DNA from: Antedon mediterranea
Taxonomy: Eukaryota; Echinodermata; Crinoidea; Comatulida; Antedonidae
Assembly: GCF_964355755.1 (NCBI RefSeq)
Contig: NC_092680.1
Coordinates: 14,301,001-14,365,000, forward strand
Direction: 5' to 3'
Length of the DNA: 64,000 nt
Shown: piece by piece, positions 1 through 13,106 of the stretch
Position numbering within the stretch: position 1 is the stretch's first letter
Layout of the letters: every line of letters starts with the position of its first letter
Notes under the pieces: model-generated
The model's input: only the letters and a program-made list of their open reading frames with translations
Told to the model about the DNA's origin: nothing
The model's database searches: none
Made by a program: the position numbers and the translations under genes

Positions 1-471
1 ACCCAGTCTTGGTGGTATAATATACTTTTGTAGATGAAATCAATAATAAAAGTGAGGAAAAAACACACACAGCATAATTGGGACATTGTAGTATCTGCCA
101 AAATCTATAAATAACCCATCTTAGCCGGGTACACATGTTTTTATACTCTGTATTAAGCTGTGTTTTTTTCTTCATTTAGACATCAAGAAACAAAAGCAAT
201 CCCACACTTTTTAAAGTAGTGCAATGCACCTTTGCAGGTGAATTGCAGGTGAATCCCACCTGATTGTTAATCCTGCTGATTCTTATGTCATTATAGTCGC
301 AAGTCCATAGCCAGTAGGGTTTATTAGAACTCCCTTTTCACCATTTTTCAAACTACAGACCAACAGCTAGTAAATAAGCCTAACTTATGACAATGTTATG
401 GCAAAGGCTACCTTAGCCAGCAGGCAAATTATTTTCATCTACTAGCATTTTGTCATTTTTTGTGGAAGAAA

Positions 472-1565
472 GAACCCCTGTTGAACCTTGAAATGTGCAA
501 AAAGTCATATTTGTGCAAACAACCACATTTGTGTAAACACATTGTCCTCAAATGTGCAAATCTGAAAAAAATGTATAATCCACTAATGGCACATGCAAGC
601 GAAATCAGTCGCATGTGTATATTTGGCCAAAACCAATAAAAGGCTGCAAGATTAAATTGTTTGTATTTTTCCAGAAAATTATAGCTGAAACGGTATTTAT
701 TTACATTACCTTGGTATTTTTCTATTTTGATACAAATAAATGCATACATTTAAACATTTTGTGGTATATTGGTTTAAAAAAATGGTAATGATTTTCATAA
801 AACCCTATCATGTTTTATGCTTAAATTGAAAATTGTTCCAATGAGTTGTTTTAATGAAAACTTTGCATAATAATAGAGCAATAGCTAATTAACGAATGTA
901 CGTAGTTTCATTGAAATACAACAATCCCTTTTGCTAAGGCGTAAACTTAAACGGCCTGTTTATTTTGTTGTATTTGTAATTTCCTGTTTCTTAATTTTAC
1001 AAGCTTTTTTCTCAAAAGACTGATTATAACATTAGCAACAAAAACTTTAGAACTGGAAGTAGACATGGTATAACAGAATATATTTTTTTCTGGAATTTTA
1101 AATCTTGGGTTATGTAGTTTCAGTATTTTTGAAAATCTCAATTCTCAGTTCATTATGTTTTGTGACAAATTTCCTTTTAAATGAGAGGACAATTATAAGG
1201 GACTTCAATTTTAACGGTATGGAAGTTACCATCTCCAACAAGCAGCAGCGACCATGTGTCCTGCATCCTCGCACATCATTGGTTGTTTTTTTTTCAGATC
1301 AGACTATTTCAGTCTGAAACAATTAAATATGTAGATGGCCATATCTTGAAATCATTGTTAGAAAAACCTGTGACTGTTTAGAATTAGGTTATCATTTTTT
1401 AATAAACGATTTTGGTTGAAAAAAAATTATTTCCACCTTTGTAGGATTTGCATGTCATTTGAGGGTGCCATGTTTGCATAAATGTGGTTGATTGTGCATT
1501 TGAGAGCAACAAGTTTGCACAAATGTGACCTTTTGCACATTCCACATCTCAACAACCCCCTCCCC
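472..1565. mobile_element. Inverted-repeat DNA element with ATGTGCAAA-type motifs
   Basis: The ends 472-560 and about 1445-1565 are inverted copies. The left AAATGTGCAAAAAGTCATAT faces the right complement of GTGACCTTTTGCACATTCC, and AACCCCTGTTGA faces TCAACAACCCCC. TTTGCACAAATGTG-like words recur inside both ends. No transposase ORF is seen. Probably non-autonomous. Confidence 0.55.
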
Positions 1566-2597
1566 CGATCAGTCTCTATCCTTTCCATGCAGTCTAAAGT
1601 TTATTAGAGTATAGCGGTGCCTTAATTTGTATCCAACACCTGAGTCCTGTTTATTTAGCATCTGTTAGCTAAGTACATCCCTGTCATTTTTTATACTTTT
1701 TTTTCTTGCTGAATATAATAAAAAGGTGTATGAAAAAAGTTTGTATACTGAGTTTGGTCATTCCATTTTCATTACCTCTTATATTTTTCCCACCGAGTGC
1801 ATGAATAGCATTTTGTTTAGTTTATGTGAAACTAATTCACTTCATTACATTTGGGTAGACTAATTTGTTTATGTTTTGTAAACATTGTCAATAAAAACCT
1901 ACAATAATATGTATAAATGTTTTAATCTTTAATATTCAATATTTTTATAATTACTAATGGTATTTATCCAATTTCTGTTTGACAGGTAGAGGTAGAAACA
2001 ATTATGAACAGAAAATCTTTATTGAAAACGTTTCAGATCAAAGAAATTAATTTACTTGTGTTAACAAATCAATATCTTGAAATATTCAATCATGTAAAAT
2101 AGTGTAAAATTATGTTACATTTTTTTGTAAACTATTTTTTGGGAAATTAAATTTATAAAAATTAGTATTAAAAAAAATGCTGTGTATATCAGTAGTTTTA
2201 TTATTACTTGGTCAATGCATTCATTTGGCTTATTTTCGATATGAACTTTAACGTTGAGTATTTAGATATATTGTCTGCCTGAACAAATTTTTGTTGTTGA
2301 ATATGTTATTTTAATGTCATATAATAGTTATTTTTCACTTGCAAAACCCTGTTTTATTTTGTTTTCTTATAAATGAAATCATATTTGTGAATAACTTAAA
2401 ATTACAAAATTTAATATTCAAAGAAGATAGTCTTTGAGTTAGCTTGGGTCAGTTAATATTTTGTATAATAATCAGGCGACACTTTACGAGTGTTAATACT
2501 GTATTTCTATACATCAATAATTACACTAACGAAAATTAAAGGATGAAAAAATGCTTTCTGCCCTCTATAGTTTATTACAATCTCAGGGTCCTCTACT
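1566..2597. other. AT-rich non-coding DNA
   Basis: No convincing ORF or RNA gene. A stretch near 2290-2340 (TGTTGTTGAATATG, ATTTTAATGTCA) also occurs near 52200, so part of it is a dispersed repeat. Confidence 0.4.
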
Positions 2598-2691
2598 AAA
2601 CACCACCAGATACTACAATACCTGCCAGAGAGCAGCCCCCTGTTTTGAATTGATTATTAATGGTATATTACAAATTTCAAAGCTTATAATA

Positions 2692-3205
2692 ATAAACATT
2701 TATTGAAACTACACCTTTACAACGGTGGCACCCGTTCATACACGGTGCGTTCTATATACAGATAGACATTCAACAGATAGGCCTACAAATTAATAAATAC
2801 AAACAGATACAAAATAAAACTAGTCAACCGCCGACTCGATCGCTATCGTAGTCGTACGTCACTTATGCAATATACAATGAGGTAAAAAGAAAAGAAATAC
2901 AAACAATTTTAAGTAGTACAGTTACTGAAAAAAAAAAAATATTGTACCAAAATTTTAAAATAGTAATATTAAAAACTCAAAATAAAAAGATCTCTATACC
3001 GCAACAAAACATTACATGCTATCTGCGAGTTGTATAAGATTGTTTCGTATTTTCCATGATCTTGTTAGGTATACTTTACAAAATTTGTCAAGACTCAATA
3101 GAACATTATGACTGAGGGGAAGTGTATCCGTCCCCAGAACATATAACATTTTTTCGTAATTATTACTCTGCAGAATGTTTCCCAAACATCTAACTCGTTA
3201 TGAAA
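2692..3205 (-). mobile_element. Insertion in left foldback arm, possible 3' end of a non-LTR element
   Basis: This block interrupts the left arm exactly where the right arm runs on without a break (AAGCTT then ATTCTTTCAG). Its left edge starts ATAATAATAAACATTTATTG, which read on the minus strand is an AT-rich tail. Calling it a LINE or SINE end is an inference. Confidence 0.35.
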
Positions 3206-3259
3206 AATTCTTTCAGAAGTTGAATTTCTGGCCGTCGCAATTTCAGAATCGAATGCGTT

Positions 3260-3630
3260 GGAGGTTTCGTAACCTTACGAAAACGTATACGTCACATTGT
3301 GAAACTTTTGAGCTGATCCCCATTTCATATTTGTAAAGCGTATTCGTGTTGACGACGAATATAATATCATCACAGTCATATTTTACATTTGAATCAGGAA
3401 TGATTCATGATTGTAATATAATTATAGATTTATTGAAAGTAATTTACGAAAAGTAATTTTTACTAAAATGTCAAGCTTATTTTGATAATTAGCAGTTTTT
3501 AAAGTCCTCCCTCGCCGGCCAAGCAACATGTGAAACAGATTTTTACACTGGCGCGCTTATGAAAACGAATAGCCTACGTGTGTGTATCCGTTTTCGTTAT
3601 CGTGTATGCGTAGCGTTGTGAATCCTCCCC
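3260..3630. mobile_element. GGGAGGTTTCG MITE, copy 1 (diverged)
   Basis: Begins GGAGGTTTCGTAACCTTACG and ends in the inverse (GAATCCTCCCC). The interior is shared with copies at 14151-14636 and 46387-46887 (TTTTGAGCTGATCCCCATTT and others). It is inserted into the left arm of the foldback at 2598-5224. Confidence 0.7.
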
Positions 3631-5234
3631 AATACGAAACGAACGCGTTCGTCATCCGGATTAACTGTGAGGCGCGCGCTACCGATGCATTTATTTGCTC
3701 AAATAAAATCATTCTTTTCTGTAGGCTACACTATAACAATAATAGGCCTAGTATTTATTCAGACACAATCCAAATCATTTTAGACTTTCATGTACTATAC
3801 GATAGGCCTATTTAAAATCCGTTAGGTTTCTGTAAGTTAAAAAAAGAGTAGAATCATTATAGAATAGGAAAAAATAAAAACAGAGGTTTTAACTTGATAT
3901 TAGCCTACCGTGTATTTTATATACAAGCCATCAGCAATAATAATAATTATTACACCATAACATACAATAAAAAAATGAATAAAAATTATCGTGTTAATTA
4001 ATGTTTCATCTCACATACACAATAAAAGTAAACGTGGAAGTGTATCAACAAGGTTTCACGATCTCCTTTATCTTGTTGTCAATTAGGTCCGGTACTTTTA
4101 ATGTTTTCCAGTTAGTTGCTAATTTAATATAATATTGTTAATATTGCTTCCAATATCAAACAGTAACCATGTGTTTGATTTCTGTGGCAAAATAGCGTAT
4201 ATTTTAACAAAATCAGGATTCTTTCCTTTAGTAAATCAACATTTTTTGGAAGCCATGTTCGTCTTCGCATCTTACTAGGCCTAAACCTTCATTTGCAAAA
4301 AATACGGTAGCTTTCATTTCATTTATTTTTTGCGTCATTTTCTTTTGTTTTCCGATTTTGTTCGTACAGTGACATTCTTCAGATGGCGGTAGGCTGTACA
4401 GAGAATGTGAGATGATGACGGGAATGTAAGCTGCGCTGTAAACACAAATCACAATTAACACAATCCTTTTTAATCGTTTTGTCACATTATGTTATAATGT
4501 AGGCCTAATAATTATTATTATTGCTGATTTCTTATCAAGTTAAAACTTGAAAATCGAATGATAACCTTTGGATTGTGTCTGAATAAATACTTAGGGTACA
4601 ATTTTAGATCATCAAAAAGACAAACGCATTATTAAACAGAATACCATCACTGACAGAAGGGCGTGTCGGATTATTAAAATGACAGTAGCGTACATTTTAT
4701 GGTTTCAGTAGAAAAGGACCAAAAATATCAACCGAAGAATAAATTCCTACTATAAAAATAAAGACAAATTGTTGTGTGAACATTGTATTAAGTTTTATTA
4801 TTTTAAAATGTTAGGCCTATTGTGTGCAGACAAGAATTATTTGACAAAATAAATGCTGTGAGAGCAGTTGAGTACAAAAGCGTTATTTATTATGAAATGT
4901 TATATAGGCCTATATTGTACAGAAAATAATGTACGTAGTCCTAAATAAATGCATCGTAGCGCGCGCCTAACACAGTTGACTGAATACAATACATAAGAAA
5001 CACGGATGAACGTTTCGTTACTATTTATTATGATGATCAAACGCATTCGATTCTAGAATTGCCGCACGGCAAGAAATTCAACTTTTAACCTCAATTTTAT
5101 CAGTTCCTGAAAGAATTAAGCTTTGAAATTTGTAATATTAATAATCAATTCAAAGCAGGTGGCTGCTCTCTGGTAGTTTGTTGCCCTCCTGGTAGGTCTG
5201 GTGGCCAGGTATTTGGTGGTGTTTTTTCGTGCCG

Positions 5235-6060
5235 CGGCTTTAGCCAGCTATATCCCCAGAGGATTACTCATTCAGAAGCTATATCAAGCGGAAGCTATAG
5301 TTCTAGAAGAGGCTGCCATTTTTGATATTTTGTAAACTAGGACGGGTCATGCTCAAATTACAAACCTCAAAGCACGTCTGGGAGAAAAGAGTCTATGAAA
5401 ACATTTGCATGCATGTAGACGGTAATCTGTAAAATCTTGTGAATAATGACTTTTTTCTTGCTGTCAACCTAGGCCGGTATTATAATAATTCACTGTAAAA
5501 AAATAAAAACTTTATTTTTGCTATAATACAGGTACTGCTGTAATTCGCCGTCAGATAATCATTGAATTATGATCAAAAACAGTCCATAGTAAAGATTTTG
5601 TTTGTAATAGGATAGGCTTGATGAAGTGACCCCCAGACTTGACCTTAGCAATAAAATAAAGTGACAGAAATTGAGTCTGTTTAGTCGTCTAGCTTTAATA
5701 TTATTTAGACATCATTTTATTAAAATTATTTTAATAAACACATCATCTTGTACAGATTCAGTATTTTTTATTTTTCAATTTTCACAATTATGACGTAATT
5801 CTTGTTGTATTTTACTTCAAATACAAATGTATTCACTTCTGTAAAAAAAAAATTATTATTCACTTTTAACAAGAGAAAAGTAACATTTAATACCATTTTC
5901 TGTGACAGAGAGTATTTTTTTGCTTTAAATTACATTTTTTCAGGTAAATATTTTTTTAGTTAACGTGAATAACTATTATGTGACACATTCAAAAACAAAT
6001 TTGAAAAAAATATTTTTTTTTTCAGAGTGACAATATATCTTTTAAAACTGTTTGTCTACT
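5235..6060. repeat. Dispersed repeat, also at 38172-38880 in inverse orientation
   Basis: Blocks shared with the second copy include ACTCATTCAGAAGCTA, GAAGTGACCCCCAGACTTGA, AAGTGACAGAAATTGAGT and GTAAGAAATATTTCTTG. The right part reaches TTTTTTCAGAGTGACAATAT, which resembles the GTATTGTCCCT termini found at 23402. No ORF. Confidence 0.6.
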
Positions 6061-6845
6061 CGCGAGCGGAGTTTTTTGTAAGAAATATTTCTTGTTTACA
6101 GTAGTGGGACTGTAATCTCAATTATCATACACATGACATCGCATCTGATCACAAAACTTAGCAATACTAAAAATCGTCTTTCTGCCAGCCTGTTCCATTC
6201 ATTTATATACTATATTAAACCCATCAACCATATATTGGACTTAGCATGTAGTACAATTAATTTCCAGTCCGCTTAAAACAAAATGTTTAGATGTCGCGCG
6301 CAAATTTGTTTAGACGATCCCTAAGTTTAACCTTTGACAGGGTGGTATTGATCATCATAGAGAGGAGAGAAAGCAAAACGAGGCTGATCTCTCTATCATC
6401 CCTCTGCTGCTCGTCTCACTCTGTGTGTGAACATTTGCATGCACATGAAAAATAAAATGGTGATAAATTATGTGAGATGTTCTGGACGGTTTATTTGAGT
6501 AAAATGAAGTAACCGTACTTTAAAAGTCCTTTGGAAATTGATTGTAATTATTTCAAAATTGGTAAGTAGAATTTGAAAGACGTAATTTGTAATTATAAGA
6601 CGGTAATTTTATGAGAATATGGTGAATATAAAAATGACGAGACGGCCACTCTGGCCGACAACAACGCAACGGATCGGAATGAACCTGGTTGAAACACCCA
6701 CCATCCAGCTATTATGCGATGGAGGACTGTCTCCCCTCCTCTATGATTAGGCCCTATGCCTAGCGACATGATGTTTCTGGACAAATTGCTGTGAAAAATA
6801 AGACCCATTCCCTACAATTGTTGAATTAAAAAAAAAGAATTCATA
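6061..6845. other. Non-coding, nothing recognised
   Basis: Mixed sequence with one slightly GC-richer patch around 6300-6430. Short ORFs have no recognisable homology. Confidence 0.4.
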
Positions 6846-7030
6846 TTGGCTAGACGCTAGGCCTAGGCCTACTAGCCTACCTAGGCCTAGCTAGAGGCCT
6901 AGCCTAGGCCTAGTAGTACTACTAGGCTAGGGCCTAGTAGTAGTGTAGGCCTAGCGACCCGGCCTAGCTAGGAGGCCTACTAGGCTAGGCCTAGGTAGGT
7001 AGGCTAGGCCTAGCAAGCTAGTTTAGGCTT
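6846..7030. repeat. AGGCCTAG palindrome cluster
   Basis: About 185 bp made almost entirely of overlapping TAGGCCTA, CTAGGCCTAG and AGCTAG words in both orientations. The AGGCCT(A) hexamer recurs throughout the window (for example 4499, 19260, 25447, 26810, 34140). Confidence 0.75.
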
Positions 7031-7090
7031 CGTTTCGCACCTGCCTTTTTTTCACTCCAAATTTGTTAAGTAACCATATCGTGAATATAA

Positions 7091-8593
7091 TGCACTTGTC
7101 AATTGTATGACGCACTATACGACCCCCGGGAGAGGTGCATCATTTGTCCGATGTGAGTCATACCTTTGTATACCATGACGCATCCCTGCGTCAAAAAAGT
7201 GACTTACCTTTACTAGACAATGACGCACCTATTTTTAAATCAGCGACGGACCTTTTAGTGAATTATGATTTGAACGATTTGCGCAATTTAAAATTGCGCA
7301 AAGAATTCCTTGCGCAATTTGAATTGAAACATCTGTTTCAAATTGCGCAAGCAACGTATTAAATTGCGCAAGTAATCTGCAAATTGCGCAAGGTTTTTTT
7401 CGACAGATTGTGAAATCATGCACACCCATATTTTTATAGTAATTTCTAAGAATGATTCAAAATTAAAGATAATATCGTATTTCCTTATTTTTTGTAGTAG
7501 TGAAAATATTGTTATTGTTAGCATACCGTCGAAGACCCGACAAAGGACCACAAAGGTGGTGTTCCCGGCGGGCACGTGCACGGCGGGCGGCTAATTACTA
7601 CTCTAGCCTACTACTGGCTATGTTTTGATAGCAAGTCTAAACGTTGGTGGCGGTAGACTATGTTGTGTATTACTACATTAATTTTTTTTATTTTTACATT
7701 TATTTTGATTTATTTTAAGTTACAATGAGTGATAATATTATTTAATTGTGTATGCCATTTATGTTGTGTATTATACACATGTTATCTTCGCATTTATTAT
7801 GTTTCATTTTGAGTTATTAGTTTCGAATAAATTATTATTATTGTTAACCGATCGTCGACGTTAGCACGCATTCTGGTAGAATTCTGCTGCGCAATTTGAC
7901 AATTTTACAAATTGTGCAGCGCAATTTGAAATTGCGCAAGGATTTTCTTGCGCAATTTGATATTGCGCAAGTTGATTGCGCAATTTAATATTGCGCAAGA
8001 AAATCCGTGCGCAATTTGAAATTGCGCAAGGAATTTTTTGCGCAATTTCAAATTGCGCAAATCGTTGAAATCGCGCATAACAATGACGCACCACGACTGT
8101 CTTTTTGACGTACCTTCACTGACGATTGTTGACCCCGACTACTGCGCAGTGCATGCAGTGTGATATCAAAAATCTCAAACTAATACGCGTGTCTGGTGCT
8201 ATGGAGGCGCGCCAGGGTCGTCGATCGATGTTAATCAGGCCGGCTAGGAACGTTCTCGCGCGATCACACAATCACACAAAGATTGGAACGGCTATTTATA
8301 ATACAAATATTATGTCATTTTCCAGTTTGGCCGATAGAGGGCGCGAGTGATGACGCTCTCAAGCGTGACAATGTACAACGCAACCTGGCCGCCCCTCCGC
8401 GATCATCAAGGCCTTGTTTTCAGGCTTTTTGGGTGACGCGGGTCGATGGTAAAGTGACGGACATTGAACATTGAGGCGACGCACCATTTGGGTTCTTTGA
8501 CGCACCCCTGTGTCATTAATTATTTGTAAATGACGCACCCATGACGCACCACTCCCGGGGGTCGTATAGTGCGTCATACAATTGACAAGTGCA
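7091..8593. mobile_element. 1.5 kb inverted-repeat element with GCGCAATT-rich blocks
   Basis: Terminal inverted repeats of about 48 bp start TGCACTTGTCAATTGTATGA and end with the exact inverse. TAA lies just outside both ends (7088-7090 and 8594-8596), a possible 3-bp target duplication. Two internal blocks (7278-7390 and 7888-8062) carry about 15 GCGCAA/TTGCGC words, mostly as TTGCGCAATTT or AAATTGCGCAA in alternating orientation. TGACGCACC words recur near both ends. Small ORFs across the element look spurious, so it is probably non-autonomous. Confidence 0.8.
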
Positions 8594-8762
8594 TAACACC
8601 TTATTAGAATTAGGCCTCATACATAATAAGTAATTTTACAAATGAGAATCACAGAAAAATTAACAAATAAGTCCTTTATAATGTGCCGTTTTCAAAGAAT
8701 ATCAACCGACCCTAAAAATCAGCAGACTAAAGGAAGACTGAAGGATATTATTTAGATCATTG

Positions 8763-9739
8763 AGGTATAAACGGAGTATGGTCGAAGCGGCCGCCAACCA
8801 AAGCGGTCGCCAGTTTAATATTGTCATTTGTATGGAACGCCATGTGTGCTTTAATCTTTGATTGTCGTTGTCAACGCCATGGCCTATGCCATGGCGAGTT
8901 GAGTTACACAGCTGTATGTATGGTCAAACCAATAAATATAAACCAAATCATGTACTGTACTATCGAATCTTTATATTTCTATAATAATAAAGTTTGCCTG
9001 CCGATAAATCAATGTATATTTTATTTGTATTTTACAGGGCTGAAAATTAACCTTTAAACCATAGTGGCCAGCAGGGCCAGTTGAAGTTGAAGGATGGTCG
9101 CCCTTATTAAAAATGGCTGGCCCTTATTAATTTTTTGTACAAATTTGTTTTGCCCGACAGGGGTGGGGATAACTAACTAGCAGAAATTCGCGTAATTAAT
9201 TACCGTACCGGTAAAACTCATTTTAAATTGATCAATATTTTTATATCTGAAGGTATAAAACAATTTAGGATATTAAATAAATAAATTGATGTCATCATGT
9301 TATTGTAATTAAATTATGATTGCGAACACGTACTAGAGTAGTTACTTTACTAATTAATTTAATATACAATAACAAATATATATATTTTGATATACTTTAT
9401 TGAAAAAATATATACATTATTCTTAATAATTGGCTTATTATATATTAATATACAATACAAAAACCACAGTGTATTTATTGACTTTATTAAACATAGGCCT
9501 ATATATCATTTAGAACACGCCATTTCGTTTAAAATAACGTATCGCATTCAATCTGTAAAAAAAAGAGAATAAATTACATAATAATGTAGATTGTTTTTTA
9601 CGTCCGAGAAAAGAAAACCTGTCGAAACAATGACAATCAAAGATTACAAAACAACGATCAATCAAAGCGCACACGGCGTTCCATACAAATTACCGTTATT
9701 GGTTGGCGGCCGCTTCGACCGTAATCCGTATAAACTACA
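8763..9739. mobile_element. Foldback element with ~110-bp arms
   Basis: The left arm 8763-8880 and right arm 9625-9739 are inverse copies, sharing GGTCGAAGCGGCCGCCAACC, ATTTGTATGGAACGCC and AATCTTTGATTGTC. The middle is AT-rich with no supported gene. Confidence 0.75.
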
Positions 9740-12640
9740 CTCCTACCTACATGTTATGATGATAAATTTGTCGTTTTATGCAAACGTCAGGGAGAAGTCC
9801 CCGATAAAAATATACATCCGGTATTACAGTAAACGATGCAAATAATATTATTATTAGATTGTATGTTACTCTTTTGTTTGTTAATCTGTAATTTAACGTT
9901 ATTTCAGGATTCTGGAATTTATTTTATTTAAAAATTTCTTTTTTGAAGGGTAAAAATTGAACTGATCATCCACCTCGGGGTTTCCCTTTTTATAAACCCA
10001 CACAACATCATGTCACTGTGTCTCTCAGTGTTGTGTCAGTCTAATGTAGGATTTTGCATTTTAATCACGATCGTGACTAACGCATGGATGCCGGCTATCA
10101 GCCCTTCCCTCGTCATGAAGAGCGACTGTCGATAATTGTGTAATTTTTCTTTGATATTACATATTTTTGTTGATATGTGTATACTGGCATAATGTTCTAC
10201 ACTTTTAAAATATAATAATAAATTTGAATGCATTTTCTTCTCATATTCTGCTAAATGCATGACAAATATGTGGTCACGCATATATTTGTTCAAAAATCAC
10301 ATTGAAATGCGGGACCGTCCCGCAAGATGCGAGACGGTTGGTAAAAATGCAGTCGTGTAGCAGACAAGATATACAAGTGGTGTGTGTGTGTGTTTTTTTT
10401 TTTTTAATGGGGCTGCGGTGCAGACGAACTGTTTCGTAATCGTGCAGCAAGACTAGTGTGATCTGTATTCTACAATACGATTTACACGCAGAGTGCTGTT
10501 ATGCATTTTGCTGTGCACTTTTTGCACTCCAGTGCATGATAGTGAAAAAATAAAGAGCACACACGTGACTCATTTCAACTCGTCTGATTGGCTACATCCT
10601 TGTTATAATAGTAATTAACTTTAAATAACCTTCTCGTGGATAGCACACCTTAGAATTGGGTTACATTACATTTAACATGTTTCTCGCAAACACACTTTTA
10701 CACTCATACTCGATGTTATAATTAGAGAGCTAATAATTCAAGATTTTTTCTACGTTTAATTCATTTATTAAAAATAAATTTCAATATATTTTGTCAAATA
10801 GAATATTTTATTTAGTTCACATTTTAAACATAATATAATATTAGTTTATTTATTGACCCCTTTTTTTGGCATGTCATTTTTTAAATCTAATTTGAGAATT
10901 TGGTCAGTCTACAGTTCATTTGTTGAGTGCTATGATGCATACCACAGTGCTTTGTAGTGGTTTTGTTTTGGCATACCTACTATCTAGGCACGCATAACCT
11001 CCTCCTACTTGTATTCATACATTGATTTGCTCCAAAGGCATTATTTTTTCTAGATTCTTCTCATTTTAAAGATCAGCATTGAATTAAAATAAAAGTTTTA
11101 TTAATAAACAGAGAGCTCCATCGCTTTGAAATCTATAAACCATTTATAAAAACAAAATCTATTTGATTGAATTTAAAATTGCTTATCATTTCTTGATATA
11201 ATAATGACAGCCAAAATTGTTAATCCGGAGAACTTCATTTAAGTTAAGTTAACTAATTGCTTTTATACCATTATTATCATTATATAATTTTATAGATGAC
11301 TAATAATCGATATCAAATTGTAAATATATTAGAGGATGATTAGAGTGATGTACAGAACCTGTGGATGATAAAACCCTTTACAATGTCAAGGATAAATATC
11401 ACAAAGAAAAGCCCACACACTTTACTATACATTGTCTTCTTATCGATGACTCACCAATGATAATAGACTTTAATCTCAAATATCGGTTTACAATGGGCTT
11501 TTCCTGCATACAATATTTGGGGGGATGTAATAACTGGAGTGCACTAGTCGAAAAAAATCATTTGTTATTCAAGTTGCAGTTACAACATCACACAACTTTA
11601 CTATTTATATCGTATACTGGAACAGTGGAGAATTATTTAGGTTGTGATTGAGATTCTCTCTCTGTTGTTTTAGTTCCCTAATGCTTGATCACTTTAAAAT
11701 TTTACTAAACATTAAAATTAATATAACTGTAGATTATTTTTGAAGTCATAAATAAATATTATAAAGATGTTTAAAGATGAGAACATTGCAAGTATGTGCA
11801 TATAAAAAAAAAAATTGTATTTATAAAATAATACTGATTAATAAATAATTTTTCAATATTATATGAAGAGCCTAGCCTTAATATGTCGAGCTGATTCTGG
11901 GTACAACAGAAAGCAGGCAAATTCTGTGATACAGTTTAAAATGTATGTTGCGCTTATCATTGGCAATATTAAGCCTGAAATATCACATACAGTATTATTA
12001 TGCAACCATCTGTCCGGCTTGCATGTCTGTCTAGCTTGCATGTCTGTCTTGACTTTATTCAGAAACTATGAGTCGCACTGTCTTTGTTGGGTGTAGCTCG
12101 GTATAAGAAAGAATGAGTTTGCGTCAAGGTGTAATTGAATTCTTGTATACCGTACAGTATCACAAGCAATGTGTTTCGTAACAGCAAAATGTTCAGATAT
12201 GCTTAACTAACGCTTTCCTTTAAAACTGAAGTGTCACCGAATTTGGGTATCTGATATGCAGGAGTAAAATTGATTTGAAAAATCATTGATGCATGACTTT
12301 TGTATCATAAACGGAGTTCACTAATATGGTACCTTGAGGTGTCGTAACGAACGAAAGATCAGTGAGAGGCAAGATGTGCCTTCCACTAATTTTTTTCTTG
12401 GTTCAGACAACATGTACAATACGAAAGCATAACTCTGTTAAAAGAAATTGTTCAAGGTGTGTGCTGGTCATTCACCTTTCTTTACAATTATTAAGTGATG
12501 AGCAAACAAACATAATATTAGTTGTAGTTGTGTTCTTTTGTCATTTGACCTTGTGTGTGGGTACTGTAGATCTTATTCATCTAGGATCATTGCCCATACA
12601 ATCTACAAAAATGCAGTTATTAAAGACACAGCAACAATAC
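9740..12640. other. AT-rich non-coding DNA
   Basis: Contains a (GT)n then poly-T run at 10378-10405. Short ORFs (such as 11361-11651) lack recognisable motifs. No RNA gene seen. Confidence 0.4.
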
Positions 12641-12644
12641 TGGG

Positions 12645-12812
12645 TTTCTCCCAATTTGTATCAACAGAGTCTGTCAAAAACAGAAAGATATTTAATGCAG
12701 CAACTATACAACGTCAGGCTAGGGCTACGGCTCAAGTACAGTACGATGTTCGTAACGTTACCAATGTTTACCAGCTAGGCCTACAAAAATAAGCCTAGCT
12801 AGCTTGAAACGA
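12645..12812. repeat. Dispersed repeat fragment shared with the MITE at 26391-27024
   Basis: CCAATTTGTATCAACAGAGT, AATGCAGCAACTATACAACG and TTTACCAGCTAGGCCTACAA recur almost unchanged at 26667-26840. The open frame across it is therefore repeat-derived. Confidence 0.7.
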
Positions 12813-13106
12813 TATTATGATGGTATAACCAGGATGTCTTGGTCATGTAATGAGTTTTTACCACAATATAGTGTACACAAGATCTGACACATGTTTACTG
12901 TTACTGTTAAGGATATTGTTTTTGAAAAAAAGCAAATGGTTGATCACAAACTGCAGAAATGGCTAGCTACAATGACCATACTATAAATTTAGCTTAGTTT
13001 GTGCATATTTTTTCGATAAAGACACTTGACTCTCAGTTAGGTGATTCTCCCGTCACGTGTGCAACATTCATACAACAATTTTAGCTATTTTATGGTAGTT
13101 CTAGCC

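Larger units (their letters stand above)
2598..5224. mobile_element. Large foldback element with insertions in its left arm
   Basis: Inverted arms can be followed from AAACACCACC at 2598 to GGTGGTGTTT ending 5224. Matching pairs include GAGAGCAGCC (2626) with GGCTGCTCTC (5161), CAAATTTCAAAGCTT (2677) with 5115-5129, AATCGAATGCGTT (3247) with 5041-5053, GATGCATTTATTT (3683) with 4940-4952, GTATTTATTCAGACACAATCC (3751) with 4570-4590, and the AATAATAATAATTATTA region (3936) with 4508-4524. Two extra blocks (2692-3205 and 3260-3630) are present only in the left arm and are later insertions. No coding ORF. Confidence 0.7.

Noticed and set aside
7135-8577. Small ORFs within the GCGCAATT element
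   Set aside because: Short, overlapping on both strands, built from repeated motifs; none resembles a transposase.
11361-11651. 96-codon ORF
   Set aside because: No recognisable family, no splice or promoter context, typical of chance ORFs in AT-rich DNA.
12362-12792. 138- and 84-codon overlapping ORFs
   Set aside because: The 3' half is a dispersed repeat shared with 26667-26840; no conserved protein motif.
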